Shown: positions 17,300-27,887 of the stretch, one piece after another
How positions within the stretch are numbered: position 1 is the first letter of the stretch
How the letters are laid out: each line of letters opens with the position of its first letter
Assembly (NCBI GenBank): GCA_016702555.1
Contig: JADJDV010000005.1
Span: 1-64,000, forward strand
DNA length: 64,000 bases
DNA from: Burkholderiales bacterium
GTDB lineage: Bacteria > Pseudomonadota > Gammaproteobacteria > Burkholderiales > Burkholderiaceae_C
Reading direction: 5' to 3'
Notes under the pieces: model-generated
Seen by the model: only the letters and a program-made list of their open reading frames with translations
Database searches by the model: none
What the model was told of the DNA's origin: nothing
Position numbers and translations under genes: made by a program

Positions 17300-17763
17300 A
17301 AACGGGCACCCGACCTGTCCCGCTGTCCCGGAACGACTTCAAGTCGTTTGTCGCCGTGACGACGCGCTGGATGGACAACGACGTCTACGGGCACATGAAC
17401 AACGTCGTTTACTACAGCCTGTTCGACACTGCGGTGAACCAGTCGCTGATCGCGAAGGGAATGCTGGACATTCACCATGCGAACACCATCGGGCTTGTCG
17501 TCCACTCGGCATGCAATTACTTTTCGTCGGTGGCGTTTCCCGATGCCATTTCTGTCGGATTGTGCGTGGAGCACATCGGTACATCGAGCGTGCGCTACCG
17601 GCTCGGAGTCTTCCGGGGTGACGACGAGATGTGCGCGGCCCTCGGACAGTTTGTTCACGTTTATGTGGACCGAGAGAGTCGTCGCCCGGTGGAGCACGCA
17701 CCGGAATTCCTCGCACTGCTGCGACGCTGGTCGGTGAGCGCACCGACATCGGACTCCGTTTGA
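17296..17763 (+). CDS. hotdog-fold acyl-CoA thioesterase (4HBT family)
   Basis: 155 residues. The FAV-x-T-T-R-W-M-D-N-D-V-Y-G-H-M-N-N stretch carries the family motif with catalytic Asp and the GHMNN turn, as in YbgC/4-hydroxybenzoyl-CoA thioesterase proteins. It hydrolyses an acyl-CoA to the free acid. Start overlaps the dehydrogenase stop by 4 bp and it precedes the iron alcohol dehydrogenase by 20 bp, so the three are one transcription unit. Substrate unknown. Confidence 0.85.
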   Translation: MKTGTRPVPLSRNDFKSFVAVTTRWMDNDVYGHMNNVVYYSLFDTAVNQSLIAKGMLDIHHANTIGLVVHSACNYFSSVAFPDAISVGLCVEHIGTSSVRYRLGVFRGDDEMCAALGQFVHVYVDRESRRPVEHAPEFLALLRRWSVSAPTSDSV

Positions 17764-17783
17764 TTTCTCAACGAGGATTTGTG

Positions 17784-18938
17784 ATGTCTTTTACGTTTTC
17801 GACCACTCCCACACTGCGCTGCGGCGCAGGAAGCATTGATGACCTGGAGACGATGGCGCCAGGCCTGCTGGGCAAGCGCGTTGCGCTGGTGACCGACCCG
17901 GGCATTGTGGCGGCCGGCCTGCTGGAGCGCGCGCTAGCCCCGCTCGCCAGAGCCGGCATCGAGGTGAGCGTGTTCGACGCGGTCGTGGCCGACCCGCCGC
18001 AGGAGGTGGTGCTGAGCGCCGTCAGTTCCGCGCGGGCCTTTGGAGCAAGCGGCGTGATTGGTTTCGGTGGAGGCTCGGCGATGGATGTCGCCAAGCTGGT
18101 GGCGCTGTTGATCAGTGGGGAGCACCCCATCGAGTCGGCATTTGGTGTGGGCAATGCGCGTGGACCGCGACTTCCGCTGGTGCTGATTCCGACGACGGCC
18201 GGCACGGGATCTGAGGTGACACCGATCTCCATCGTGACGACCGGCGAACATGAGAAGAAGGGCATTGTGTCGCCGCTGCTCATCCCGGATGCCGCCATCC
18301 TCGATGCCGCGTTGACCACCGGCTTGCCACCGCATGTCTCGGCAGCGACAGGTGTTGACGCCATGGTGCACGCGATTGAGGCATATACCTCGGTCAATGC
18401 CAACAACAACCCCATTTCGAAGAGCCTTGCGCGCGAAGCGCTGCGGCTGTTGGTGGCCAACATCGAGCGTGCGGTCGCGCACGGGTCCGATCTCGATGCG
18501 CGCCAGAACATGTTGATCGGTGCCTGCCTGGCCGGGCAGGCGTTTGCCAACTCTCCAGTGGGCGCTGTTCACGCGCTTGCTTACCCTCTCGGCACACGCT
18601 ACAAGCTGCCGCACGGTCTGACCAACGCGCTGATGCTCGAGGCGGTGATGCGCTTCAACATGCCTGCGGCCAGCAGCGAATACGCGGAGTTGAGCGTTGC
18701 CGCTTTCCCGGCCCGGGTTGCCGATGTATGCGCGCACGATGCGAACCGCTTGATAGTCGATCTGAAAGACCTCATGCAAGGGCTTGGTCTTCCGAGCAGT
18801 TTGCGAGAGGTGGGCGTTCCCGCTGAAGACATCGAAAGTCTGGCCAGTGACGCAATGCAGCAGACAAGACTGCTGGTCAACAACCCGCGACCACTCGACC
18901 TTCAGGATATCGAAAACATCTACCGTGCCGCTTGGTAG
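17784..18938 (+). CDS. iron-containing (group III) alcohol dehydrogenase
   Basis: 384 residues from ATG 17784, the usual family length. NAD-binding GGGSAMDVAKL at about residue 95, PTTAGTGSEVTP at about 136, and metal-ligand His residues around 195 (MVHAIEAYTS) and 260-275 (GAVHALAYPLGTRY-x-x-PHG). Relatives include 4-hydroxybutyrate dehydrogenase (Gbd) of Cupriavidus and FucO. Beside a semialdehyde dehydrogenase, a 4-hydroxy-acid to semialdehyde step is plausible, but this is inference from context. Confidence 0.9.
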   Translation: MSFTFSTTPTLRCGAGSIDDLETMAPGLLGKRVALVTDPGIVAAGLLERALAPLARAGIEVSVFDAVVADPPQEVVLSAVSSARAFGASGVIGFGGGSAMDVAKLVALLISGEHPIESAFGVGNARGPRLPLVLIPTTAGTGSEVTPISIVTTGEHEKKGIVSPLLIPDAAILDAALTTGLPPHVSAATGVDAMVHAIEAYTSVNANNNPISKSLAREALRLLVANIERAVAHGSDLDARQNMLIGACLAGQAFANSPVGAVHALAYPLGTRYKLPHGLTNALMLEAVMRFNMPAASSEYAELSVAAFPARVADVCAHDANRLIVDLKDLMQGLGLPSSLREVGVPAEDIESLASDAMQQTRLLVNNPRPLDLQDIENIYRAAW

Positions 18939-18986
18939 GGCCGGCAGGCGTACCCGATCGAGAAGAATCGCAGCAAGAGGAAGAAC

Positions 18987-21086
<2,100 letters not shown>

Positions 21087-21134
21087 GATGCGCAAGGCAC
21101 TCTCAATTTCTCCCATCTCTTCAAGGATTCCACC

Positions 21135-22310
21135 ATGACCCGTGCTGTCATCGTCTCCACCGCCCGCACGCCGCTCGCCAAGAGCTGGAAGGGTGCCTTC
21201 AACATGACGCACGGTGCCACGCTCGGCGGCCATGCGGTTCAGCACGCGGTCGCGCGTGCCGGCATTGATCCGGCGTCGGTTGACGATGTGATCATGGGCT
21301 GCTCTACACCCGAAGGCGCCACGGGCTCGAACATCGCGCGCCAGATCGCGCTGCGCGCTGGCCTGCCGGTCACCACATCGGGCATGACCATCAACCGCTT
21401 CTGCTCGTCGGGTCTGCAGACCATCGCCATCGCAGCCCAGCGCATCATCGCGGGTGAGGGCGAGGTCTACGTTGCCGGCGGTGTCGAAAGCATCTCCTGT
21501 GTGCAGAACGAAGCCAACAAGCACATGCTGGCCGACCCCTGGCTTGTGCAACACAAGCCCGAGATCTACTGGAACATGCTGCAGACCGCCGAGCAGGTCG
21601 CCAAGCGCTATAACATCGGCCGTGACGCCATGGACGAATACGGCGCTGCCAGCCAGCAGAAAGCCACGGCCGCGCTCGAAGCCGGCCGTTTCAAGGACGA
21701 GATCGCTCCCATTACCGTGCTGGCCGGCGTGGCCGATGCCGTGCTGGGCCTGCGTACCAAGGAAGTCATGATCGAGAACGATGAAGGCATCCGCGCCGGT
21801 ACCACCAAGGAAGGCATCGGCGGCATCCGCCCGGCTATCCCCGGCGGCCTGATCTCGGCCGGCAATGCCAGCCAGTTCTCCGACGGTGGTGGCGCCTGCG
21901 TGGTGGTTGACGAGAAGTATGCCGAGCAGAGGGGTTTGAAGCCCATGGGTCGTTTCCTCGGCTTCGCGGTCGCCGGTTGCGAGCCTGACGAAATGGGTAT
22001 CGGCCCGGTGTTCGCGATTCCCAAGGTGCTGAATCGTCTGGGCCTCAAGGTCAGTGACATTGACTTGTGGGAACTGAACGAAGCCTTCGCGGTCCAGGTG
22101 ATCTATTGCCGCGACAAGCTGGGCATTCCAGGCGAGTTGCTCAATGTGAACGGCGGCGCGATCGCGGTGGGCCATCCCTATGGCGTGAGCGGACAGCGCC
22201 TCACGGGCCATGCGCTGATTGAAGGCAAACGCCGCGGCGCCAAGAAGGTGGTCGTGACGATGTGCATCGGTGGCGGTATGGGCGCGGCTGGCGTGTTTGA
22301 AGTCCTCTGA
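21135..22310 (+). CDS. acetyl-CoA C-acyltransferase (thiolase)
   Basis: 391 residues. Nucleophile Cys90 in NRFCSSGLQ, catalytic His in AIAVGHPYGVSG (about 347) and Cys in MCIGGGMGAAG (about 377). It cleaves 3-ketoacyl-CoA to acetyl-CoA and a shortened acyl-CoA, the last beta-oxidation step. Downstream of the FadB-like gene in the same operon; the operon appears to end here because an IS630 remnant follows immediately. Confidence 0.94.
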   Translation: MTRAVIVSTARTPLAKSWKGAFNMTHGATLGGHAVQHAVARAGIDPASVDDVIMGCSTPEGATGSNIARQIALRAGLPVTTSGMTINRFCSSGLQTIAIAAQRIIAGEGEVYVAGGVESISCVQNEANKHMLADPWLVQHKPEIYWNMLQTAEQVAKRYNIGRDAMDEYGAASQQKATAALEAGRFKDEIAPITVLAGVADAVLGLRTKEVMIENDEGIRAGTTKEGIGGIRPAIPGGLISAGNASQFSDGGGACVVVDEKYAEQRGLKPMGRFLGFAVAGCEPDEMGIGPVFAIPKVLNRLGLKVSDIDLWELNEAFAVQVIYCRDKLGIPGELLNVNGGAIAVGHPYGVSGQRLTGHALIEGKRRGAKKVVVTMCIGGGMGAAGVFEVL

Positions 22311-22317
22311 CGCTAGT

Positions 22318-22593
22318 GCCGACATCGACTTGCTGCTTGAACGTCCTCAGATCCGGTGGCTGCTGCAATCGATCGGAAAACTTTTGACAACAGACCACTA
22401 CCTGCCGAGCTACAGCCCGGAGTTGAACCCCGACGAGATGGCCAATGCGGACATCAAGCAGGCGGTGACGAAGCTGGCACGAAGCACGAAGCAACTCGTG
22501 AATGCTGCAGCCAGGCATCTGCGCAGCGTGCAGCGCCGGCCCGAGCGCATCCGCAAATACTTCGAGCACCACCCGGTTCGCTATGCAGCTTGA
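22318..22593 (+). pseudogene. IS630-family transposase, C-terminal remnant
   Basis: The frame reads LPSYSPELNPDEMANADIKQ and ends HHPVRYAA, very like the end of the intact IS630 transposase at 36433-37464 (LPSYSPELNPDEMLNANLKA, ending SVKYAA). Only the last about 85 residues, including the catalytic Glu, remain. It lies directly after the thiolase stop, so the two halves of the catabolic region may have been joined by a rearrangement here. Confidence 0.75.
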
Positions 22594-22885
22594 TGCAAGT
22601 TCACAGGGGCCGGATCAATAACGGCCAGCTTCCTTTCCATATCAAGGTCAGCACCGAGATCGGGTTGCCGAGTCTCATCAAGGATGAGTGCGACGCTTTC
22701 CTCATAGGGTTGCAGCCGAATCTGAACGGTCAAGGGGCTGCCGAGTCAGCCGACCTGGAGCTGGGCGACGCTGCTTCAATGGAAACGGCGAACGCTTGAA
22801 CTGAAGGCCGGACACACGGGAACAAACCCGGATCGGCACGCGACTACAGGCTGAAGGCCGCGCGCGACAAGGGAGGGGGCCAGCG
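22594..22885. other. non-coding spacer
   Basis: About 290 bp between the IS630 remnant and the stop of the Crp/Fnr gene. No convincing gene, hairpin or repeat seen; presumably debris from the IS630 insertion. Confidence 0.4.
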
Positions 22886-23647
22886 CTAAGGCTTGCCGAC
22901 GGCACGCAGCCGATCCCTGTCCAGTAACTCCACCATGCCTCGCCCGAGCGTGATCAGACCGTCGCGCTCGAGCTGCTTCAGTTCCTGGTTCGCGCTCTGG
23001 CGCGTGACGCCGAGCATGTCTGCGATCTCCTCCTGCGACACCGCAATCCGCATCTGCACACTGCCGTCCAGCGGCGGCGGAAAACCGATGGCGATGCGAT
23101 CCAGCGCACGCGCGGTGCGTGCACGCAGCGGCAGTAGGCCGTCATCGGCCAGGGTGTCATAGATCAGGCGCGAGCGCTGGCACAGGCGCAGCACCATCGT
23201 GCGGTTCAGCAGCCGGTCCGTGTCGAGGCAGCGCAGAAAGACGGCGCGCGGTACACGCAGCAGCAGCGCGTCGCCGTGCGCCCAGGCATCGTGCACCGCG
23301 CCCTCGCCGTCGATGATCGGGATCAGGCCGAACCATTGCCCGGGTCCGGGGAAAGAAGTGACGTGCCGCCGGCCGTCGACGCCGACGCGGCTGACCTTGA
23401 GTGCGCCCTGCACAACGAGCAGCAGATCCGACATCGGCTGTCCAGCCCAGGAAACCGGCGTACCGGCGGCGACGGAATTGAGCCGGCCTTCGGCGAGAAG
23501 GGTCTCGATCGTGGCGGCTTCGATGTGGTCGTTTTGCAGCATCGAGCGCAGGCGCGTGCGCTGCTGAGCCTGCAAGGCTTGACGCCGTGCATTTTCCGTC
23601 GGATTGCCGACAGACAGAACGGTGTCAGGATTCTTAGACTTGGTCAT
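22886..23647 (-). CDS. Crp/Fnr-family transcriptional regulator
   Basis: 253 residues. Cyclic-nucleotide-type sensor domain about 40-150 (LLVVQGALKVSRVG, GQWFGLIPIIDG), dimer helix, then a Crp HTH at about 200-235 (SQEEIADMLGVTRQSANQEL). No N-terminal Cys cluster is present, so it is not an oxygen-sensing Fnr of the FeS type; ligand unknown. Divergent from the ThDP-enzyme operon with a 72-bp gap, so it probably controls that operon. Confidence 0.9.
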   Translation of the reverse strand: MTKSKNPDTVLSVGNPTENARRQALQAQQRTRLRSMLQNDHIEAATIETLLAEGRLNSVAAGTPVSWAGQPMSDLLLVVQGALKVSRVGVDGRRHVTSFPGPGQWFGLIPIIDGEGAVHDAWAHGDALLLRVPRAVFLRCLDTDRLLNRTMVLRLCQRSRLIYDTLADDGLLPLRARTARALDRIAIGFPPPLDGSVQMRIAVSQEEIADMLGVTRQSANQELKQLERDGLITLGRGMVELLDRDRLRAVGKP

Positions 23648-23652
23648 GGTAA

Positions 23653-23679
23653 TTGCTCAATCCTGCGTAGTGTAAGCAA
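23653..23679. promoter_or_regulatory. inverted repeat in the divergent regulator/operon promoter
   Basis: ttgct - 17 bases - agcaa lies in the short gap between the Crp/Fnr gene and the first ThDP gene. The spacing is wider than a classical Crp/Fnr box (TTGAT-N4-ATCAA), so assignment as the operator is tentative. Confidence 0.3.
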
Positions 23680-23719
23680 CGGACGCGATCACGACAGAAA
23701 AAAAGAAAGGAGACACCCC

Positions 23720-24247
23720 ATGGAACCGTCATTCCACATTGCTGCCTCGGACTATCTGGACGCTTTGCGCCGAAACGGCGTCGACCATTTCGTCACCGTG
23801 CCTGACTACTGGCAGATGTCGGTACATAAGCGCGTCGAGCAGGGCGTACCGGGCCTGAAGGTGGTGCGCTGCTGCACCGAGGAGCAGGCGGTCAACGTGT
23901 CGGTCGGCCTGCGCGTCGGCGGCAAGCGTCCGGTCGTCGTGATTCAGAACCAGGGCTTCTACGCCTGCATCAACGCCGTGCGCGCTGCGGGGCTGGACGC
24001 CCGCATGCCCATTGTCTTCATCGTCGGCCAGTTCGGCCGCGAGTTCGCCAACTTTGGCGAGGAGCCGTCGAAATCGGGCCGCAACACCGTGCGCCTGCTG
24101 GAGCCGGTGATGGATGCGCTGGGCGTGCGCCACTGGCGACTGGAGACCGAAAACGACCTGCCGCGCATCGACGAAGCGATCGCCTATGCCGAGCGCGAGA
24201 GCTGCCCCGTGGCGCTGATTGTCGGCGCACCCACCGCTTGGCAATGA
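23720..24247 (+). CDS. ThDP-dependent decarboxylase-like alpha subunit, pair 1
   Basis: 175 residues from ATG 23720 with AAAGGAG upstream. It corresponds to the PYR (N-terminal) ThDP domain of sulfopyruvate/phosphonopyruvate-decarboxylase-type enzymes: catalytic Glu in RCCTEEQAVNVSVGLRVGGK, then GFYACINAVRAAG. It should form a heteromer with the 24261-24869 product, which has the complementary PP domain. The encoded reaction, a 2-oxo acid decarboxylation or C-C lyase step, is inferred from family. Confidence 0.8.
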   Translation: MEPSFHIAASDYLDALRRNGVDHFVTVPDYWQMSVHKRVEQGVPGLKVVRCCTEEQAVNVSVGLRVGGKRPVVVIQNQGFYACINAVRAAGLDARMPIVFIVGQFGREFANFGEEPSKSGRNTVRLLEPVMDALGVRHWRLETENDLPRIDEAIAYAERESCPVALIVGAPTAWQ

Positions 24248-24260
24248 CGAGGAGCACCGC

Positions 24261-24869
24261 ATGAGCATCAACGTAACCACCGCCTGCCTGACCATTGCCA
24301 AGGCCCGCAACGACGCGGTGCTGGTCGGAACAATGACTGCCCACCACGTATATGACGACAACCAGGTGAAGCACCCTAGATTGGACTCGGTCCCACTGAT
24401 GGGTGGTGCGCCTAGTCTCGCTTTGGGCATGGCGATCGCCTGCCCGCAACAGAAGGTGATCGTCGTTGACGGAGATGCCAGCCTCTTGATGCAACTGGGT
24501 GGCCTGGCCACCGTAGTGGACCAGGCACCAGCCAACTTCTACCATTTCGTGCTGCATAACGGCACGCAGTTCTCGTCCATTTGCAATCTGCCGATCCCAG
24601 CGCAAAAGTCCATCGACTTCGCGGGCGTTGCCAAGAGCGTGGGCTACCGGACGGTGCACCGTTTCGACGACCCCCAGGACTTCGCGGCAAAGATCGATGG
24701 CGTCCTCGCCAGTGAAGGCCCTGTGTTTGTTGAATTGATTATCGATCCCGGCAAGCCCGTGCACGGCGTGACGCTGATGTTCGAGATCCCTGACACCCAG
24801 TACAAGAAGATGGGCCGCCAGATGCGCGCACTCACGCAGTGGTACCGGGAGCGCGCCGACGCGGCGTGA
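24261..24869 (+). CDS. ThDP-binding beta subunit, pair 1
   Basis: 202 residues from ATG 24261. PP domain of a split ThDP enzyme: VPLMGGAPSLALGMAIA followed by VVDGDASLLMQLGG and, about 20 residues on, FVLHNGTQFS, the Mg-ThDP motif (GDx...N) with GDA instead of the common GDG. The C-terminus is longer than in sulfopyruvate decarboxylase. It starts 13 bp after the alpha gene with GAGGAG as ribosome site. Confidence 0.82.
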   Translation: MSINVTTACLTIAKARNDAVLVGTMTAHHVYDDNQVKHPRLDSVPLMGGAPSLALGMAIACPQQKVIVVDGDASLLMQLGGLATVVDQAPANFYHFVLHNGTQFSSICNLPIPAQKSIDFAGVAKSVGYRTVHRFDDPQDFAAKIDGVLASEGPVFVELIIDPGKPVHGVTLMFEIPDTQYKKMGRQMRALTQWYRERADAA

Positions 24870-25014
24870 GTGTCGCCGTGCGCGAACCACCCCCCCTGAT
24901 CGTTTGTGCATGCCGTTCGACCCCCAGGTCGGGCGCGGCGGCCTTGTGCGCGCACACGGGCCCCACTTCCACAGCCATTCATCGCCACCACGGACCTACT
25001 GAGGAGCAGACACC

Positions 25015-25545
25015 ATGACCCTTGTCACCGCCAACATCCCCGCGTCGAACGTGCTCGATGCTTTGCATCGCAACCGCGTCGACGTTTGCGTGTCGGTGCC
25101 CGACTGGGTGCAGCTCGCGCTGCATCACCAGTTGGCCGACCCTGCCAACGGCATCGAACAGATCTTCTGCTGCAACGAAGACCAGGCGCTGGCCGTTGCC
25201 ACCGGGCTGCACCTGAGCGGCAAGCGCCCGGTGATCATGATCCAGAACCAGGGCCTGTATGGATGCATCAACACCGTGCGCGGCATCGGCCTCGATGCGC
25301 AGCTGCCGCTGGTGATGCTGATCGGCCAATTCGGCCGCGAGGAAGCCAACTTCAGCCAGCCGACCACTGCCTCGCAGCGCAACCCGGCACGCCTACTTGA
25401 GCCGGTGCTGCAGGCGCTGGGCGTGCGCTTCTGGAATCTGGAGAACGAGGCTGACCTTGCCAGCATCGACGCCGCCTTCGAACACGCGCACCGTCACGGC
25501 GCGCCCGTGGCGCTCAACGTCGGCGCGCCGCTGGCCTGGGCCTGA
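25015..25545 (+). CDS. ThDP-dependent decarboxylase-like alpha subunit, pair 2
   Basis: 176 residues, clearly related to the 23720 gene: SVPDWVQLALHHQL, FCCNEDQALAVATGLHLSGK, GLYGCINTVRGIG, GQFGREEANFSQPTTASQ. The catalytic Glu position is CCNEDQA. It lies 145 bp after pair 1; the gap shows no gene. Duplication followed by divergence is the likely origin. Confidence 0.8.
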   Translation: MTLVTANIPASNVLDALHRNRVDVCVSVPDWVQLALHHQLADPANGIEQIFCCNEDQALAVATGLHLSGKRPVIMIQNQGLYGCINTVRGIGLDAQLPLVMLIGQFGREEANFSQPTTASQRNPARLLEPVLQALGVRFWNLENEADLASIDAAFEHAHRHGAPVALNVGAPLAWA

Positions 25546-25571
25546 ACCCGCATACCGTCAAGGAAACTCAA

Positions 25572-26183
25572 ATGATGCATCCGATCCAAACCTGCAAGCT
25601 CATTGCCGAGCACCGCGGCGATGCCGTGCTGGTGTCCACCATGCTGGCGATGTTCGTGTTTGATCAGCTGGGCGTGTCGCCCGCCGGCCGTCTGAGCTCG
25701 GTACCGCTAATGGGCGGCGCGGCCGGCCTGGGCCTGGGACTCGCGCTTGGCCGGCCCGACAAGAAGGTGATCGTCGTCGACGGCGACGCCAGTGTGCTGA
25801 TGCAGCTCGGCGGCCTGGTCAACGTCGGCGAGCGTGCGCCGAAGAACTTCATGCACTTCGTGCTGAACAACGGCACCCAGTTCACGAGCGTCGGCAACCT
25901 GCACCGTGTCGGCACGAACACCGCCGACCTGACCGCGCTGGCCAAGGCCGCAGGATATGCGCGTGCCGAGCGCTTCGCCGACCTCGATGCGCTGGCGCGC
26001 GAGCTGCCCGGTCTGCTGGCCGCCGACGGTCCGGTGTTCGTCGAGCTGGTAGTCGCCGCGCCGCCGCCGAGCTACGTGGCCGAGCGCAAGCAGCCGCAAC
26101 AGCTTCCGGACCTGCAGTTCACGCGCATGGGCAGCGAAGCCCGCGCCTTGCAGCAATGGCTGAGGGAGACGACTCATGGATGA
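25572..26183 (+). CDS. ThDP-binding beta subunit, pair 2
   Basis: 203 residues (ATG 25572, or 25575 three bases later). VPLMGGAAGLGLGLALGR, VVDGDASVLMQLGGLVNVGE and FVLNNGTQFTSVG give the ThDP motif; here the canonical NN pair is kept (LNNG), unlike pair 1 (LHNG). It overlaps the GMC oxidoreductase start by 8 bp, so oxidation and ThDP chemistry are coupled in one operon. Confidence 0.82.
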   Translation: MMHPIQTCKLIAEHRGDAVLVSTMLAMFVFDQLGVSPAGRLSSVPLMGGAAGLGLGLALGRPDKKVIVVDGDASVLMQLGGLVNVGERAPKNFMHFVLNNGTQFTSVGNLHRVGTNTADLTALAKAAGYARAERFADLDALARELPGLLAADGPVFVELVVAAPPPSYVAERKQPQQLPDLQFTRMGSEARALQQWLRETTHG

Positions 26184-27834
26184 GCTGCACGTCGACTTCA
26201 TCGTCGTCGGCGCCGGCTCATCGGGCGCGACGCTGGCGACCCGTCTCTCGCAACGCCAATCTGGCAGCGTGCTGCTGCTGGAGGCCGGTGCGCCGCGCCA
26301 CAAGGACTTCTGGGTGCGCACACCTGTGGGCGTGGCCAAAATCCTGCAGGATCCGAACTACGTCTGGCGCACGAACACCACGCCGCAGGCGCACCTGGCC
26401 GGCCAGCAGATTTACCTGCCCATGGGCAAGCTGCCCGGCGGCTCCAGCTCGGTCAACGGCATGATCTACGTGCGCGGCGACCCGCTCGAGTACGACCACT
26501 GGCGCGAGCTCGGCAACTCCGGCTGGGGCTATGCCGAGCTGCTGCCGTACTTCAAGCGGCTGGAGAACACCGTGCTCGGCGACGATGCCTTGCGCGGCCG
26601 CGATGGGCCGATCTCGGTGCAGACGATCGCCGACAACACCGACCCGCTGACCGAGGCCTTCATCGCCGCCTGCACCGAGTCCGGAATCAAGCGAACCGCA
26701 GACTACAACGGCGCGCAGTACGAAGGCGTCAGCCACCTGCAGCTGTCGACGCGACACGGCCGCCGCTGCGGCACCGCGCACAGCTATCTCGAATCGGCCC
26801 TGAGCCATCCGAACCTGGAGCTGCGTACCGAGGCGCACACCACGCGCGTCCTGTTCGAGGGCCGGCGTGCGGTGGGCGTCGAGTTCACCCAGGGTGGGCA
26901 GGTGCGCCGCGCCTACGCCCGGCGCGAGGTGATCCTGTCGGCCGGGCCGATCCGCACGCCGCAATTGCTGGAGCTGTCGGGCGTTGGCCAGCCAGAGCTG
27001 CTGCAGCGCCTGGGCATTCCAGTCGTGCACGCGCTGCGCGGTGTGGGTGAGAACCTGCTCGACCACCTGCAGGCGCGCGTCACCTACGAGTGCACGCGGC
27101 CGATCACCTTCAACGACATGTTGGCCAGCAAGACAAAGACTCTGTTGCGCGGTATGCAGTACGTGCTTACGCGCAAGGGCTTCCTGGCCACGCCATCGGC
27201 GACCGCGCACGCCAACGTGCCCACCCGTTTCGAACCTGAGCGGCCCGGTGTGAAGATCCAGATCTCCTTGCTCAGTGGCAGTGACCGCTACGCCAGCAGC
27301 AAAGACTTCGGGCTCGATCCGTTCCCGGGCTTCGCGATCGGCTTTTTCCAGCTGCGGCCGCACTCGCGCGGCAGCCTGCACATCCACACCACCGACCCGA
27401 AGGTGGACCCGCTGCTGGACCCGAACTACCTGGCCGACGAGACAGACCGCGCCTACATGCTGGAGGCGCTGCGCATGTCGCGCGGCATCGCCAAGCAGCC
27501 GGCGCTGGTGCCACTGGTCAAGCGCGAGACCCGTCCAGGGATCGATGTGGACGACGACGCCGGCCTGCTGGATTACATCCGCAGGACGGGCCAGACCTCG
27601 TGGCACCCGATCGGCACCTGCAAGATGGGCACCGACCCCCTGGCCGTCGTCGGCCCCGACCTGAAAGTACACGGTCTCGAGGGTCTGCGCGTCGCAGATT
27701 CGTCGGTGATGCCGACGATGCCTTCGTCGAACACCAACGCGCCGTCCATCCTGATCGGGGAGAAAGCGGCCGACCTGGTGCTGGCGTCCAAACCGGCCGC
27801 CGCCAGCCAAGCGCAAGTTGCCACTGCCGCCTAA
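26176..27834 (+). CDS. GMC-family FAD-dependent alcohol oxidoreductase
   Basis: 552 residues. N-terminal FAD fold VVGAGSSGATLATRLS at about 10-25, second signature VILSAGPIRTPQLLELSGVG, and the C-terminal active site TSWHPIGTCKMG with His477. Family includes choline dehydrogenase and polyethylene-glycol or alkyl-alcohol dehydrogenases; oxidation of a primary alcohol is predicted, electron acceptor probably quinone. No signal peptide. Position between the ThDP pairs and a receptor suggests it works on the imported substrate or a hydroxylated intermediate. Confidence 0.9.
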   Translation: MDELHVDFIVVGAGSSGATLATRLSQRQSGSVLLLEAGAPRHKDFWVRTPVGVAKILQDPNYVWRTNTTPQAHLAGQQIYLPMGKLPGGSSSVNGMIYVRGDPLEYDHWRELGNSGWGYAELLPYFKRLENTVLGDDALRGRDGPISVQTIADNTDPLTEAFIAACTESGIKRTADYNGAQYEGVSHLQLSTRHGRRCGTAHSYLESALSHPNLELRTEAHTTRVLFEGRRAVGVEFTQGGQVRRAYARREVILSAGPIRTPQLLELSGVGQPELLQRLGIPVVHALRGVGENLLDHLQARVTYECTRPITFNDMLASKTKTLLRGMQYVLTRKGFLATPSATAHANVPTRFEPERPGVKIQISLLSGSDRYASSKDFGLDPFPGFAIGFFQLRPHSRGSLHIHTTDPKVDPLLDPNYLADETDRAYMLEALRMSRGIAKQPALVPLVKRETRPGIDVDDDAGLLDYIRRTGQTSWHPIGTCKMGTDPLAVVGPDLKVHGLEGLRVADSSVMPTMPSSNTNAPSILIGEKAADLVLASKPAAASQAQVATAA

Positions 27835-27887
27835 ACGGCGGCAATCACCCGTTATCACGCCGAACCAATTACGACCAGGAGACCACC

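Noticed and set aside
23653..23679. Classical Fnr/Crp box for the divergent operon
   Set aside because: The half-sites TTGCT and AGCAA are 17 bp apart; Crp/Fnr sites have about 4-6 bp between half-sites. Kept only as a tentative inverted repeat.
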